Shown here in pieces: positions 41,131 to 49,669 of a stretch of 64,000 nt of DNA (the stretch's first letter is position 1; each line of letters starts with the position of its first letter). The position numbers were made by a program, and so were the translations under genes. The notes below the pieces were generated by a model that saw only the letters and a program-made list of their open reading frames with translations, was not told the origin of the DNA and made no database searches. This DNA is from WHSO01 sp963732875. Lineage in GTDB: Bacteria; Pseudomonadota; Alphaproteobacteria; SMXQ01. The DNA lies in assembly GCA_963732875.1 (NCBI GenBank), contig CAVTBD010000002.1:682001-746000 (forward strand), in the 5' to 3' direction.

Positions 41131-41231
41131 TCCTCGTCCCCTCCCCCCGACGAAGGGAGAGGGGTGCGGAGGGTTGGCAGGCGTCGTGCCAAGCACGACA
41201 CGTGAGCCTGGCAGGGGCTGGATGAGGGGGG
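41131..41231. repeat. Intergenic GC-rich repeat, copy 1
   Basis: The stretch CCCCTCCCCCCGACGAAGGG to GGATGAGGGGG matches in outline the element at 62770-62863: an inner C-run/G-run hairpin, then GTGAGCCT and GCTGG.TGAGGGGG. The gap between the tctC-like gene and the VOC gene (41037-41337) holds this element and no gene. Confidence 0.6.
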
Positions 41232-41337
41232 CGGTTTCCGCAACGCTTACCGGAAAAAAGCGCAGGAAACCATGGCCGCGATCAGGCGTACAACCCCGAC
41301 CAGTTGAGCGACGTGGTGAGGAGAGGAGTCATATCAA

Positions 41338-42570
41338 TCAGTTCCAGGGGCCGAGCAGCGGCTCGCCGGTATAGCTGTCCGACAGCGGCTCCAGCGCCTC
41401 GGGCCATTTGCCGGGCGTGACCTTGCGGCGCGCGGCGGCGGGGCGCGGCTTCCCGTCCCAGCCCACCTGCTCCATGTAGTAGTAGAGCTGCAGCGCCTGG
41501 CCGTCGGGATCGAACAGGACAACGGTGTGGTCCATGCCGGGCGTCATCTCGGGCGGCAGCTCCAGGGTGCGGTAGCCCTTGCCGGTGAAGAAGCGGATCG
41601 CATCCAGAAGCTGCTGGTAATTGCATACCTGCATGCCGAAGCTCATCATCGAGGTGTGGCTCGAGAAGCCGAGCTTCTCGCGGATCTCGATCGGCGCCAG
41701 CGTCAGCGAATGGTGCTCGGTGTTGTTGCGCAGGAACACGACCTTCCTGCCGTGCACCGTGGTCTCCTCGGTGACGATGAAGCCGAGCCGGTCGCGGTAG
41801 AAGCCGAGCGAGGCTTCCATGTCCTTCACGAACAGACCGACCGGACCGATCTTCATCACCTTGAACGGGCGCGGCATCTTGATGCCCTGTACGTCGTAGT
41901 CGAACGGCAGGTGGTCCTCGACGTAGCGATAGCCCGACATCAGGTCGACACCGGCCTTGATCGCGTCCTCGACCTCCTGGAATTCGCCGATCTGCGGCAG
42001 CGGCGGCAGGTCATGGAACTCGCGCGCGTACATCTGCTTGGGCTTCGAGTGGCCGGTCCAGCCGATCTGCTCGATGCCGTAGAACAGCTCGTTGACGTGC
42101 CCGTCCGGGTCCTTGACATAGGTGTGCCAGTTGGAGCCGGGCATGTCGCGCCCGGTGCGCACCATGGGCGCGCCGAGGGAGTCGAGCCACTTGTGGCCCT
42201 CCACCACTTCCTTGAGACTGCCCACCTGCCAGGTGATCTGGTTGATGGTGTTGCCCGGATAGAAGCGCTTGCCCTGCGGGTCCTGGGCCATGCGGAAGCG
42301 ATGGTTGTAGAACACCAGCGCGTGGTGGTCCGAATGGAACCGGGTGAAGTAGCCGGTGCAGTCGCCCAGGTCCTTGTATTCGGGGGGATTGCCCTTGCCC
42401 TTGAAGGGGTCGCGGCTGTCGACGATCTTGAAGCCGACGAGGTCCGTGTAGAACCGGATCATCGCCGCCTGGTCCTGGGTGTTCATGCCGAAATGGCCGA
42501 GCCGCCGGATCTTGAACGGCTGGTCCATCAGGACGCCGCCCACGTCGAACTTGCCGTTGGATGCCGCCAT
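41338..42570 (-). CDS. Two-domain VOC protein, extradiol-dioxygenase-like
   Basis: The 410 residues contain two glyoxalase/dioxygenase-fold modules (about 18-175 and 235-380). The first has a His in LGHFGMNT and a Glu in HVNELFYG, but the usual second His is replaced (INQITWQVG). The second module lacks the metal ligands (IGPVGLFVKD, MSFGMQV, LQLYYY). So it may be a metal enzyme with an altered site in the first module, or a binding protein. Extradiol cleavage of a catechol is the best guess from overall similarity and context (aldolase, monooxygenase and split-barrel genes behind it). GGGGGAG precedes the ATG at 42570. It is the last gene of the block on this strand. Confidence 0.7.
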   Translation of the reverse strand: MAASNGKFDVGGVLMDQPFKIRRLGHFGMNTQDQAAMIRFYTDLVGFKIVDSRDPFKGKGNPPEYKDLGDCTGYFTRFHSDHHALVFYNHRFRMAQDPQGKRFYPGNTINQITWQVGSLKEVVEGHKWLDSLGAPMVRTGRDMPGSNWHTYVKDPDGHVNELFYGIEQIGWTGHSKPKQMYAREFHDLPPLPQIGEFQEVEDAIKAGVDLMSGYRYVEDHLPFDYDVQGIKMPRPFKVMKIGPVGLFVKDMEASLGFYRDRLGFIVTEETTVHGRKVVFLRNNTEHHSLTLAPIEIREKLGFSSHTSMMSFGMQVCNYQQLLDAIRFFTGKGYRTLELPPEMTPGMDHTVVLFDPDGQALQLYYYMEQVGWDGKPRPAAARRKVTPGKWPEALEPLSDSYTGEPLLGPWN

Positions 42571-42617
42571 CGCTCTCCCCCTGCGGTTACGCTGTCACGG
42601 CGCGCAGTATAACGCGC

Positions 42618-43043
42618 TCACGCCTGCTGGATCACCTTGCCCGACAGGTCGTTGACGAGCGTGACGTCGATGATCACTGCCGCGCCCTTGCGCTCGGGGT
42701 CCTTGCCCTGCTCGAGCGGGATGGTGCGCGCCCAGACCGTGTCCCGGAGCGCGCCGTCGGCGACTACAGAGGCGGTACCGTAGAAGCGCCATACCACGCT
42801 GCCGCCCGGCGCATCCGGGTTGCGATAATAGACCACCACCCTGGAATTGACCCGCAGGTTGGCGAGCGCGCTGCGGCCGGCGCGCTCCCAGAACGCGAGC
42901 CGGGTCGCGTCGAACACCATCATCGAGCCCTTGGGGCTGATCTGCGCCTGACCGTGGGCATCGGCCGTGCCCAACAGGCACGGCACGGCATCGGCCATCG
43001 CCGTGTCGATCACCTGCATGGGACCGGTCAGGTTGATCGGCAT
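42618..43043 (-). CDS. Pyridoxamine 5'-phosphate oxidase family (FMN split-barrel) protein
   Basis: This 141-residue protein has the FMN-binding split-barrel layout: CLLGTADAHGQAQISPKGS at the start of the barrel, LAFWERAGRSALANLRVNSRVVVYYRNP in the middle and a GTASVVADGALRD turn. Members include PNP oxidases, general flavin or heme-binding proteins and aromatic-pathway accessory proteins, so function is open. The ATG at 43043 follows AGGGTG; the open frame to 43232 is inside the aldolase gene. It lies between the aldolase (40 bp upstream) and the VOC gene (47 bp downstream), consistent with one transcript. Confidence 0.72.
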   Translation of the reverse strand: MPINLTGPMQVIDTAMADAVPCLLGTADAHGQAQISPKGSMMVFDATRLAFWERAGRSALANLRVNSRVVVYYRNPDAPGGSVVWRFYGTASVVADGALRDTVWARTIPLEQGKDPERKGAAVIIDVTLVNDLSGKVIQQA

Positions 43044-43083
43044 GGCACCCTGAAGCCGCGTTGCAAACCCGAAACGGCGACCG

Positions 43084-44046
43084 CTATTCGGCCGCGGAGC
43101 GGGCGCGCCCGGGCCGATAGGTCTCGCACAGCTTGCGCCACTTCTCGGCGCGCGCCTTCTGCGACTTGTCCACCTCTTCGGGGACTTCCATAAAGGGCGG
43201 GCGCAGCGGGCCGGGATCGCAGTAGCCGGCATAGCGGATGCCGATCTTGGAAGCGGTCTCGCGCCACGACAGGTTGACCTTGGAATTGAGCATCACCGGC
43301 GAGACCGCCAGCATGATCTCCTTGGCGCGGGTAATGTCGCCCGAAGTCACGGCCTCGTGATAGGCGAGCAGCACCTGCGGCCCCATCCAGGCGTCGATCG
43401 ACCAGAACCCCGTGGCGCCGAGCTCGTAATAGGGATGGAACTGCAGCCAGTTGCAGAACACCGCGATCTTGCCCTTCACGAGCTCTTGCAGCTTGATGAA
43501 CTGCATGGTGTCGCGGTGACTGTCCTTCATGGCGACCAGGTTCGGCAGCTTGACCAGCTCGGCGAAGGCCGGAACCGGGATGGTGACGTTATGCAGCGCC
43601 GGGTTGTGGTAGATCATGATGCCGAGCTTGGGGAAGCGCTCCGAGATTTCCTTATAGAATCGGATCGCGTTCTCGACCGAGGACGGGAAATAGAACGGCA
43701 CGCCCACCAGCACGCCGTAGGCGCCGATCTTCTGGGCGAATTCCAGGCGCTGCACCGCTTCGCGCGAATTCAGCGCGGTGCAGCCGACGAACAGGGGCAC
43801 GCGCTTGGCGGCGATCTCGACCGATGCCTCGTTGAGCTTCTTCCATTCGTCCCACAGCAGCGTGTGGAACTCGCCGAACGATCCGCAGGTGGACACCACG
43901 CCCGCGCCGTCGCCGATCATCTTGTTGAGGCCCCCCTCGAGGCGGCCGAGATCGACCGTGTCGGTGGCGTCCATGGAGCCGCCGTCGTCGGTGGTGAATG
44001 CCGGCATCATGGCCATCACGCCGGAAAGGTCGGATGCACTTGCCAT
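43084..44046 (-). CDS. Dihydrodipicolinate synthase family aldolase, NahE-like
   Basis: This class I (Schiff-base) aldolase or lyase has 320 residues. The lysine that binds the substrate is Lys174 (NLVAMKDSH) and the activating tyrosine is Tyr146 (IMIYHNP); GxxGE-like STCGSFGEFHTL is the carboxylate-binding loop. The loop and the FVGCTALNSREAV segment look more like trans-o-hydroxybenzylidenepyruvate hydratase-aldolases (NahE, PhdJ) of naphthalene or phenanthrene breakdown than like DapA. GAGGAGG precedes the ATG at 44046; a TTG at 44052 would add two residues. In this neighbourhood it would release pyruvate from a ring-cleavage product, which is inference. Confidence 0.78.
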   Translation of the reverse strand: MASASDLSGVMAMMPAFTTDDGGSMDATDTVDLGRLEGGLNKMIGDGAGVVSTCGSFGEFHTLLWDEWKKLNEASVEIAAKRVPLFVGCTALNSREAVQRLEFAQKIGAYGVLVGVPFYFPSSVENAIRFYKEISERFPKLGIMIYHNPALHNVTIPVPAFAELVKLPNLVAMKDSHRDTMQFIKLQELVKGKIAVFCNWLQFHPYYELGATGFWSIDAWMGPQVLLAYHEAVTSGDITRAKEIMLAVSPVMLNSKVNLSWRETASKIGIRYAGYCDPGPLRPPFMEVPEEVDKSQKARAEKWRKLCETYRPGRARSAAE

Positions 44047-44170
44047 TGTCAATTTCCTCCTCTGAGTCCCGAGATTGTCTCGATTGTTACGCCGCGCCGT
44101 CCGGCGCGCACGTGCTTTGCCGTCACTTTACACCAATTCCCGGGGCTCGCCAGCCACCGCAACGGCCTTG

Positions 44171-45352
44171 TCAGGCACCGTGTTCGGAAAACAGTCTTTT
44201 TCCGTACCCTGTCGCGGCGGTATCCCAGACGACGCCGTGGTGTGAGGCGGCGCCGAGCAGGTTGCGATACTGGCGCTCGATCCCGTTGCCGGCATAAAGC
44301 ACCCGGCCGCCGGCACCGTTGAACAGCCTTGTGCCCGCCTTGAGCGCCAGCTTGCACGCGAACGCCACGTTGCGCCGCGAGGTCGCGAGATCGAGCTCGG
44401 TGAGCGTGTCCCCCGCCTCCAGCACCGCCATGGCGCGCTGGATGGTGCCGAGGTAGAGCGCGCCCGCCGCGTCGATCTCCGCCGACGCGCGCGCCGCCAG
44501 CACCTGCGTGCCCGGCTGATCCGCCACCGCCATGCCGCGCGACTTGCGCGGCGCGGTATAGGCCAGCCATTCCGCCAGCACCCCCCGCGCCATGCCCACC
44601 GCCAGCGCCGCGAACCCGGTCGAGGTGATCCCGCCCCGCGGCGTGCGATAGACCGGCGCCGTGTTGATCGCAGCCCCCGGTCCCTGGCCGATCCGCGCCC
44701 GCGCACCGTCAAGGCGCCGGTGCGCCGGTACGAACACGTCCTTGGCCTCGAAGCTCTTGGACCCGGTCCCCTCCAGCCCGATCGTGTGCCAGTCGTCGAT
44801 CACCGTCACGTCCGCCTTCGGCACCAGGAAGAAGTGCGGCCCGTCGAGCGCGCCTTCGCGCACGATATGGCCGCCGCAGATCAGCCACTGGGCATGGTCG
44901 ATCCCCGACGAGAACCCGTGACGGCCCGAGAACCGGAAGCCGCCCTCAACCGGGTGCGCCCGGCCCACCGGGTCGAACGCCGCCGAGACATGGGCCAATG
45001 GGTTGTCGCCCCACACTTCCTCCTGCGCCTCGCCCGGGAACGTCGCCACCATCTGGGCATGGTCCGCCATGATGCGCGCGATCCACGCCTGCGCGCCATC
45101 CGCCGCCGCCAGGATCTCGGTCACCTCGCACAGCACGTCCCAGCCCAACTCGAAGCCCCCGTACCGGCGCGGCTGCGCCAGGCGGATGAACCCCAACCGG
45201 TCGTAGTCCGCCATGGTCTCGTCGGGCACCCGCCTGAGCTCGCGCGCCGCCTCCGCCCGCGCGCGCAGCGCCGGCGCAAGCCCGCGGGCGCGATCCAGGA
45301 TCTCCTCCCGGCCCGGCACCCCCGCCTCGACCTCCCGCTCCCACGCGCTCAT
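44171..45352 (-). CDS. Acyl-CoA dehydrogenase-fold flavin monooxygenase, HsaA/HpaH-like
   Basis: This 393-residue protein has the acyl-CoA dehydrogenase fold of two-component FADH2/FMNH2-using monooxygenases. Early MADYDRLGFIRLAQPRRYGGFEL and the later WHTIGLEGTGSKSFEAKDVFVPAHR are typical of HsaA, HpaH and DszC, as is the C-terminal FNGAGGRVLYAGNGIERQYRNLLGAASHHGV; a catalytic base glutamate of true acyl-CoA dehydrogenases is not evident. The likely role is ortho-hydroxylation of a phenolic ring, with reduced flavin from a reductase not seen in the window. The start is ATG 45352; a TTG two codons earlier is possible. It lies 124 bp upstream of the aldolase on the same strand. Confidence 0.75.
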   Translation of the reverse strand: MSAWEREVEAGVPGREEILDRARGLAPALRARAEAARELRRVPDETMADYDRLGFIRLAQPRRYGGFELGWDVLCEVTEILAAADGAQAWIARIMADHAQMVATFPGEAQEEVWGDNPLAHVSAAFDPVGRAHPVEGGFRFSGRHGFSSGIDHAQWLICGGHIVREGALDGPHFFLVPKADVTVIDDWHTIGLEGTGSKSFEAKDVFVPAHRRLDGARARIGQGPGAAINTAPVYRTPRGGITSTGFAALAVGMARGVLAEWLAYTAPRKSRGMAVADQPGTQVLAARASAEIDAAGALYLGTIQRAMAVLEAGDTLTELDLATSRRNVAFACKLALKAGTRLFNGAGGRVLYAGNGIERQYRNLLGAASHHGVVWDTAATGYGKRLFSEHGA

Positions 45353-45473
45353 GTCCAACCCGTCCCTTCAATCCCGCGGCTCGCACCGACCATGCACAAC
45401 TCCTCTACGCCCCTTCGCCAACCACCGCCAGACACACAAAAGGAACAACAAATGTGCCTGCAATCACATGAAA

Positions 45474-46382
45474 TCATGCGGCTTCCTCGCGGAAATGCTC
45501 CATCAGGCAGTTGATGAAAGCGGTCACCTTGGGCAGGCGATGCTTGGCCTGCACGTAATAGGCATTCATGAAGGCACCCTGGCCGTCCGCCTGGACATCG
45601 TCCCCGAATATCTCCACCAGCTGGCCGAGCCGCAAAGAGGGTCCGACGATATAGGTCGGCATGTGGGCGATGCCGAGCCCGCCCATCACCGCGAAGTTCA
45701 TGGCCTCCAGATTGTTGGTCTGGAAGTTTCCCGAAACACGCACCCGCTCCGTGACACCGCCTTTCCGATAGACCCATTGGTCGTTGACCGAATCGGAATC
45801 GGTGAAGATCAGGCAGTTGTGGCGCACGAGGTCGGCCCAGGACTCGGGTGTCCCGTGGCGCGCGAGGTAGTCGGGCGTGGCGCAGGTGACGCGCCGGAAC
45901 GGCATCAGCCGGCGCACGACCAGATCGGTATCGGGCGGATCGGCGCTGCCGATGATGATGTCGAGGGTGCTGTCGGAGAAATCCGGCCGGCCGCGGCCGA
46001 AGGTGAGATCGACGTTGAGCTCCGGGTGGCGCGCGAGCAACGCGGGAATCAGCGGCGCCACATGCAGCCGTCCGAACCCCTGTGGCACGCTCACGCGCAG
46101 AAGCCCGCGCGCCGTCCCGCGCGCCCGGGCGATGTCCTCCTCGGCGCGCGCGAGGCCGGCGAGGCTCGCCGCACAACTGTCATAGTATTCGCGGCCGATA
46201 TGGGTCAGCGCGAACTTGCGCGTGGTGCGCTGCAACAGCACGACGCCGAGGTGCCGCTCGAGCTTGGCCACCTTCTTGCTGACGGCCGACGGCGTGACGC
46301 CAAGCTCCCGCGCCGCCGCGGAAAAGGTGCCGGCCTGAACCGCGCGGACGAAGGCGTAGATGCTGTCGAAATCCTGTTCCAA
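45474..46382 (-). CDS. LysR-type transcriptional regulator
   Basis: This 302-residue regulator has the N-terminal winged helix-turn-helix (FVRAVQAGTFSAAARELGVTPSAVSKKVAKLERHLG, about 10-45) and a C-terminal inducer domain (about 90-295) with a typical SADPPDTDLVVRRL stretch. I start it at TTG 46382 because GGGGAA lies about 7 bases upstream and the residues from there fit the family; GTG codons at 46406 and 46439 are alternatives. It diverges from the tctC-like gene at 46586, and a palindrome with LTTR-box character lies between. It probably controls that gene and perhaps the downstream catabolic genes. Confidence 0.88.
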   Translation of the reverse strand: MEQDFDSIYAFVRAVQAGTFSAAARELGVTPSAVSKKVAKLERHLGVVLLQRTTRKFALTHIGREYYDSCAASLAGLARAEEDIARARGTARGLLRVSVPQGFGRLHVAPLIPALLARHPELNVDLTFGRGRPDFSDSTLDIIIGSADPPDTDLVVRRLMPFRRVTCATPDYLARHGTPESWADLVRHNCLIFTDSDSVNDQWVYRKGGVTERVRVSGNFQTNNLEAMNFAVMGGLGIAHMPTYIVGPSLRLGQLVEIFGDDVQADGQGAFMNAYYVQAKHRLPKVTAFINCLMEHFREEAA

Positions 46383-46457
46383 GTCGTTTCCCCGATGCCC
46401 CTGCACGTTCGTGCGCGGGCATCGTAACCTTGCCGGCACCGATCGTTCTTTTCTAGA

Positions 46458-46478
46458 TAGGCATTATTATTGTGCCTA
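46458..46478. promoter_or_regulatory. Candidate LysR binding site
   Basis: TAGGCA (46458-46463) and TGCCTA (46473-46478) form a 6-bp inverted repeat around 9 bp, in an AT-rich setting between the lysR gene and the divergent tctC-like gene. It contains a T-N11-A arrangement and lies about 80 bp upstream of the LysR start. That it is the LysR site is inference. Confidence 0.45.
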
Positions 46479-46585
46479 CTGGTATATTATCATGCCCGTC
46501 CCTCTCCTCTAGATTGGCGTTCAATAAGAAGACAGACCGTCCCTAGCCGGACGGCACAAAACGCCAGCAGGAGGGGAAAACACCC

Positions 46586-47875
46586 ATGACCAATCTCATC
46601 GACGGACGTCGTCTAGGCGCGGTGGCCGCGGCGCTCGCGCTCGGCGCCCTCACCGCCGCCGGTGCCCATGCCGACGCGGTCTCCGACTTCTATACCGGCA
46701 AGCGCGTCACGCTGATCGTGCCGACCAGCGCGGGGGGCGGCTACGACGTGCCGGCGCGCGCGCTCGCCCGCCACATCGGCCAGCACATCCCCGGCCACCC
46801 CAATATCATCGTGCAGAACATGCCGGGTGCCGGTGGCAAGCGCGCGATCAACTACGTCTATAACGTGGCGCCGCGCGACGGTTCGCTGATCAGCGCCGCC
46901 CACGCCTTCATCGCCTTCGACCCGCTGTTCGAGGGCGCCAAGACCAAGGCCAAGTACGACGCCCGCAAGTTCAACTGGCTGGGCTCGATCACCAGCACCA
47001 CCTCGGTCGGCGTCGCCTGGCACACCGCCAAGGTGAAGACCTACAAGGACCTCTACGATACCCAACTCGTGGTGGGCGGCGTCGGCACCACCACGCCGAT
47101 GGTCACCACGCCCACGCTGCTGCGCGGCCTGCTGGGCATGAAGTTCAAGGTGGTGATCGGCTACCTCAGCGGCAGCGAGGTCGACCTCGCCATGGAGCGC
47201 GGCGAGGTCCAGGGCCGCATCGACTACACCTGGTTCGGCCTCAAGCAGTCGCACCCCGACTGGCTCAAGAACAAGACGCTCACCGTCCTGTTCCAGATGG
47301 GCCTGCACAAGGCCGCCGACCTGCCCGACGTCCCGCTCGCACTCGACTTCGCGCGCAACGACGAGGAACGCCGCATTCTCGAGACCGTGTTCCTGAGCTA
47401 CGAGTTCGGCCGCCCCTACATGACTACGCCAGTGCTGCCGGCCGACCGCCTCGCCGCGTTGCGCAAGGCGTTCGCCGACACGATGACGGACAAGGCGTTC
47501 ATCGCCGACGCCGCCAAGGCCAAGCTCGAGGTCGATCCGGTCGCACCCGACCGCCTTGCCGCTCTCGTCAAGCGCGCCTATGACCTGCCGCCGAGCCTGG
47601 TCGCGCGCATCAACGCCCTGCAGTCACTATCGGGCGCCGACACCAAGGTCCAGTTCAAGACCGTGCGCGCCAAGCTCGGCAAGAAGGGAAAGAAGGGCCG
47701 CTACGCGATCGACCTGCTCGGCGGCGGCAAGGAGACGGTGGTGATCCACCCGAGCCGCACCAAGGTCAGCATCGCCGGCAAGAAGGCCAAGGCCAAGGCG
47801 CTCAAGACCGGCATGACCTGCGCCATTTCCTATCTCGGCGACAAGACCATCGCCGCCTCGGTCGCCTGCGACTGA
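46586..47875 (+). CDS. TctC/Bug-type solute-binding protein with C-terminal extension
   Basis: This periplasmic receptor has a signal peptide (cleavage after AGAHA, about residue 30) followed by the Bug domain: VPTSAGGGYDVPARALARHIGQHIPG, NMPGAGGKRAINYVYN, VVGGVGTTTPM and a PDVPLALDFA hinge region. It ends as a normal receptor near residue 345, then an extra 80 residues follow with Lys/Gly-rich repeats (LGKKGKKGRYAIDLLGGGKE, AGKKAKAKALK) and two cysteines (MTCAISYLGD and SVACD) that could form a disulfide. GGAGGGG precedes the ATG. It diverges from the LysR gene; no TctA/B genes are near, so it probably works with membrane subunits encoded elsewhere. Confidence 0.85.
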   Translation: MTNLIDGRRLGAVAAALALGALTAAGAHADAVSDFYTGKRVTLIVPTSAGGGYDVPARALARHIGQHIPGHPNIIVQNMPGAGGKRAINYVYNVAPRDGSLISAAHAFIAFDPLFEGAKTKAKYDARKFNWLGSITSTTSVGVAWHTAKVKTYKDLYDTQLVVGGVGTTTPMVTTPTLLRGLLGMKFKVVIGYLSGSEVDLAMERGEVQGRIDYTWFGLKQSHPDWLKNKTLTVLFQMGLHKAADLPDVPLALDFARNDEERRILETVFLSYEFGRPYMTTPVLPADRLAALRKAFADTMTDKAFIADAAKAKLEVDPVAPDRLAALVKRAYDLPPSLVARINALQSLSGADTKVQFKTVRAKLGKKGKKGRYAIDLLGGGKETVVIHPSRTKVSIAGKKAKAKALKTGMTCAISYLGDKTIAASVACD

Positions 47876-47905
47876 CGAGTTCCGGCGAAGTCAGGGAACG
47901 CGGGG

Positions 47906-48979
47906 CTATTTCTTCTTCTTCGACTTGGCGGACGCCTTTGCCCGCGACGCCGCGTTCTTCAGGATCGCCGCGACCTCGGCATAGGTCTCGTGGGGGTGAC
48001 CGAGCAGGTCGCGCAGGATCGGCTTCATCCCGTCCGCCGACATCGCCCGCACCTCGAGCTTGAGCTTGCCCGCTTCCGACAGGAACTTCTTGTCGCGCAT
48101 GGTGGCGTCGTAGGCGGTGCGCAGGATCGCGACCCGGTCGGCCGGGACGTCGGGCGGCAGCGCGGTGGCGCGACCGATCGACATGGTGGCAAAGAACATG
48201 GTGAGGATGCGCTTCGCCTTCTCGGTCTTGGCGTAGTTGATCGCGAGCGGCACGTTCGGGAAGTCGGGATGGGCCACGGTGCCCATCTGCCAGATCAGAC
48301 GCAGCCGGCCCGACTTCACCTGCTGCATGTTGGCCGCCTTGATCGAGGAGAGATAAGTGCCGCACTGGCCCTGAATCTCCCCCTGCTCCATGGCAAGGGC
48401 ACGCTTGGATTGGGACGAGTAGCCCAGAATCACCTTGAAGCGGGTGCCCATCACGGCGTTCATGATCATCGGCAGGGTGAACGATCCCGCGCTCGTGCCC
48501 GACGCCCCCAGCACCACCTCACGCGTGAAGAAGTCCTCGGGCTTGGTGATGCCGGTGGTGTGCCACACCGAGCAGTGGTCCACCTCCTGGTTCATGTTGC
48601 CGACCCAGGTGAAGCGGTAGGGATCGAACAGGGCCTTCTTGTTGCCGTAGAGGCGCTCCAGCAGGACGTAGGCCGGCACGATGCCCATCTGGGTGCCGTC
48701 CTTGGCCGCCTTGTTGTAGAGCCAGTTGGCGAATACCAGCCCGCCCGCCCCGGTCATGTTGGAGGCCACCACCGTCGGCGCGCCCGGGATATGGCGGCCC
48801 AGGTGGCGCGCCAGCAGACGGTTGTATAGGTCGAAGCCGCCCCCGGGACGGCTGGTGGAGAAGGTCTGTATCCGCTTCCCGGCGAACGGACTGGTCTCGG
48901 CGGCGGAAACTCCGGTCGAAAGAGTGGCGAATGACAGGCAGGCAATCAGCGCGGCGGCGCGCGCGGTCCATCTCGGCAT
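47906..48979 (-). CDS. TctC/Bug-type solute-binding protein
   Basis: This 357-residue periplasmic receptor starts at ATG 48979 (MPRWTARAAALIACLSF) with signal cleavage probably after VSAAE or just before. The ligand-binding loops SRPGGGFDLYNRLLARHLG, NMTGAGGLVFANWLYN and GASGTSAGSFTLPM are present, as is the later DFPNVPLAINYAK. The C-terminus ends in Lys-rich SRAKASAKSKKKK, like the receptor at 39941-41036. The frame is open to 49090 but the additional residues lack a ribosome site. It converges with the receptor at 46586, its stop 30 bp away. Confidence 0.85.
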   Translation of the reverse strand: MPRWTARAAALIACLSFATLSTGVSAAETSPFAGKRIQTFSTSRPGGGFDLYNRLLARHLGRHIPGAPTVVASNMTGAGGLVFANWLYNKAAKDGTQMGIVPAYVLLERLYGNKKALFDPYRFTWVGNMNQEVDHCSVWHTTGITKPEDFFTREVVLGASGTSAGSFTLPMIMNAVMGTRFKVILGYSSQSKRALAMEQGEIQGQCGTYLSSIKAANMQQVKSGRLRLIWQMGTVAHPDFPNVPLAINYAKTEKAKRILTMFFATMSIGRATALPPDVPADRVAILRTAYDATMRDKKFLSEAGKLKLEVRAMSADGMKPILRDLLGHPHETYAEVAAILKNAASRAKASAKSKKKK

Positions 48980-49108
48980 GACGTGATCCCCCAGGTTGTC
49001 GCGTCCCGGCGCTCGCCGGAGCGGCCCCTTGTTGTCCCGGGGCACGCCATTATGCGCCCGCGCGAACGACCCCGCCACGGGACAGTGCACGCTGGGGGAC
49101 GGCGGAAG

Positions 49109-49519
49109 CTACTTGCCCTTGGGGCTCAGGGTATAGGTACGGTTGTCGAGCCTGAGCTCGCCGTCGGCGAGATTGAGCGAAAGCCGCATCGCGCCCTCGT
49201 TGCGCTGCCACGGCGTCACGGTCATGCGGCGCTGGCCGGCCTTGGTGTAAGGCTCCTGCATGGCGATGCGCCTGGCGGCGGCGGTCGACCGGGCGCGGAT
49301 GATGATCATGCCGACGCCGACCCGGTTGCCGGTCTCGTCCACGAACGGGCCGGCGGCGAACAGGATGCCGCGGCGCTCGAGATCGACCAGGTAATGGTGG
49401 TGGTCCATCCGCATCTGCTCGGGCGTGACGCGCATGGGGGGCGGATTGTCCGGCGGCGACATCCAGCACACGTAGCATTGCTCGCGGGCAAGCGGGATGC
49501 CGAAGCTCGGCCGGTTCAA
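49109..49519 (-). CDS. YciI-like protein
   Basis: The C-terminal 130 residues resemble the YciI fold: YVCWMSPPDNPPPMR at the N-terminus, MDHHHYLVDLERRGILFAAGPFVDETG with the family histidine and GPF motif, and ARSTAAARRIAMQEPYTKAGQ. Small YciI proteins are of mostly unknown or dehalogenase-like function. The start is unsure. A GTG at 49663 is in frame but would place a hairpin (49529-49557) inside the gene and add a basic, non-family stretch; I prefer the TTG at 49519. It lies downstream of the histone-H1-like gene on the same strand. Confidence 0.55.
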   Translation of the reverse strand: MNRPSFGIPLAREQCYVCWMSPPDNPPPMRVTPEQMRMDHHHYLVDLERRGILFAAGPFVDETGNRVGVGMIIIRARSTAAARRIAMQEPYTKAGQRRMTVTPWQRNEGAMRLSLNLADGELRLDNRTYTLSPKGK

Positions 49520-49528
49520 TGACGAAAC

Positions 49529-49557
49529 GGGCGCCGGCACCTTGGGTGCCGACGCCC
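49529..49557 (-). terminator. Probable terminator after the H1-like gene
   Basis: A 13-bp stem with one mismatch (arms 49529-49541 and 49545-49557, GGGCGCCGGCACC on the plus strand) and a 3-base loop is followed on the minus strand by GTTTCGTC. The U tract is weak. It lies 113 bp after the stop of the H1-like gene. Confidence 0.5.
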
Positions 49558-49669
49558 GCTCGTTTACTCGTCTCGACTGTTTCGATGCCTTCGCGGTCCG
49601 TCCGGCGCCGGCGCCCTTGCGGGCTGCGGACCTGGAAGCAGGACCGGAAGGCGCTCTCGTCACAGTCGG

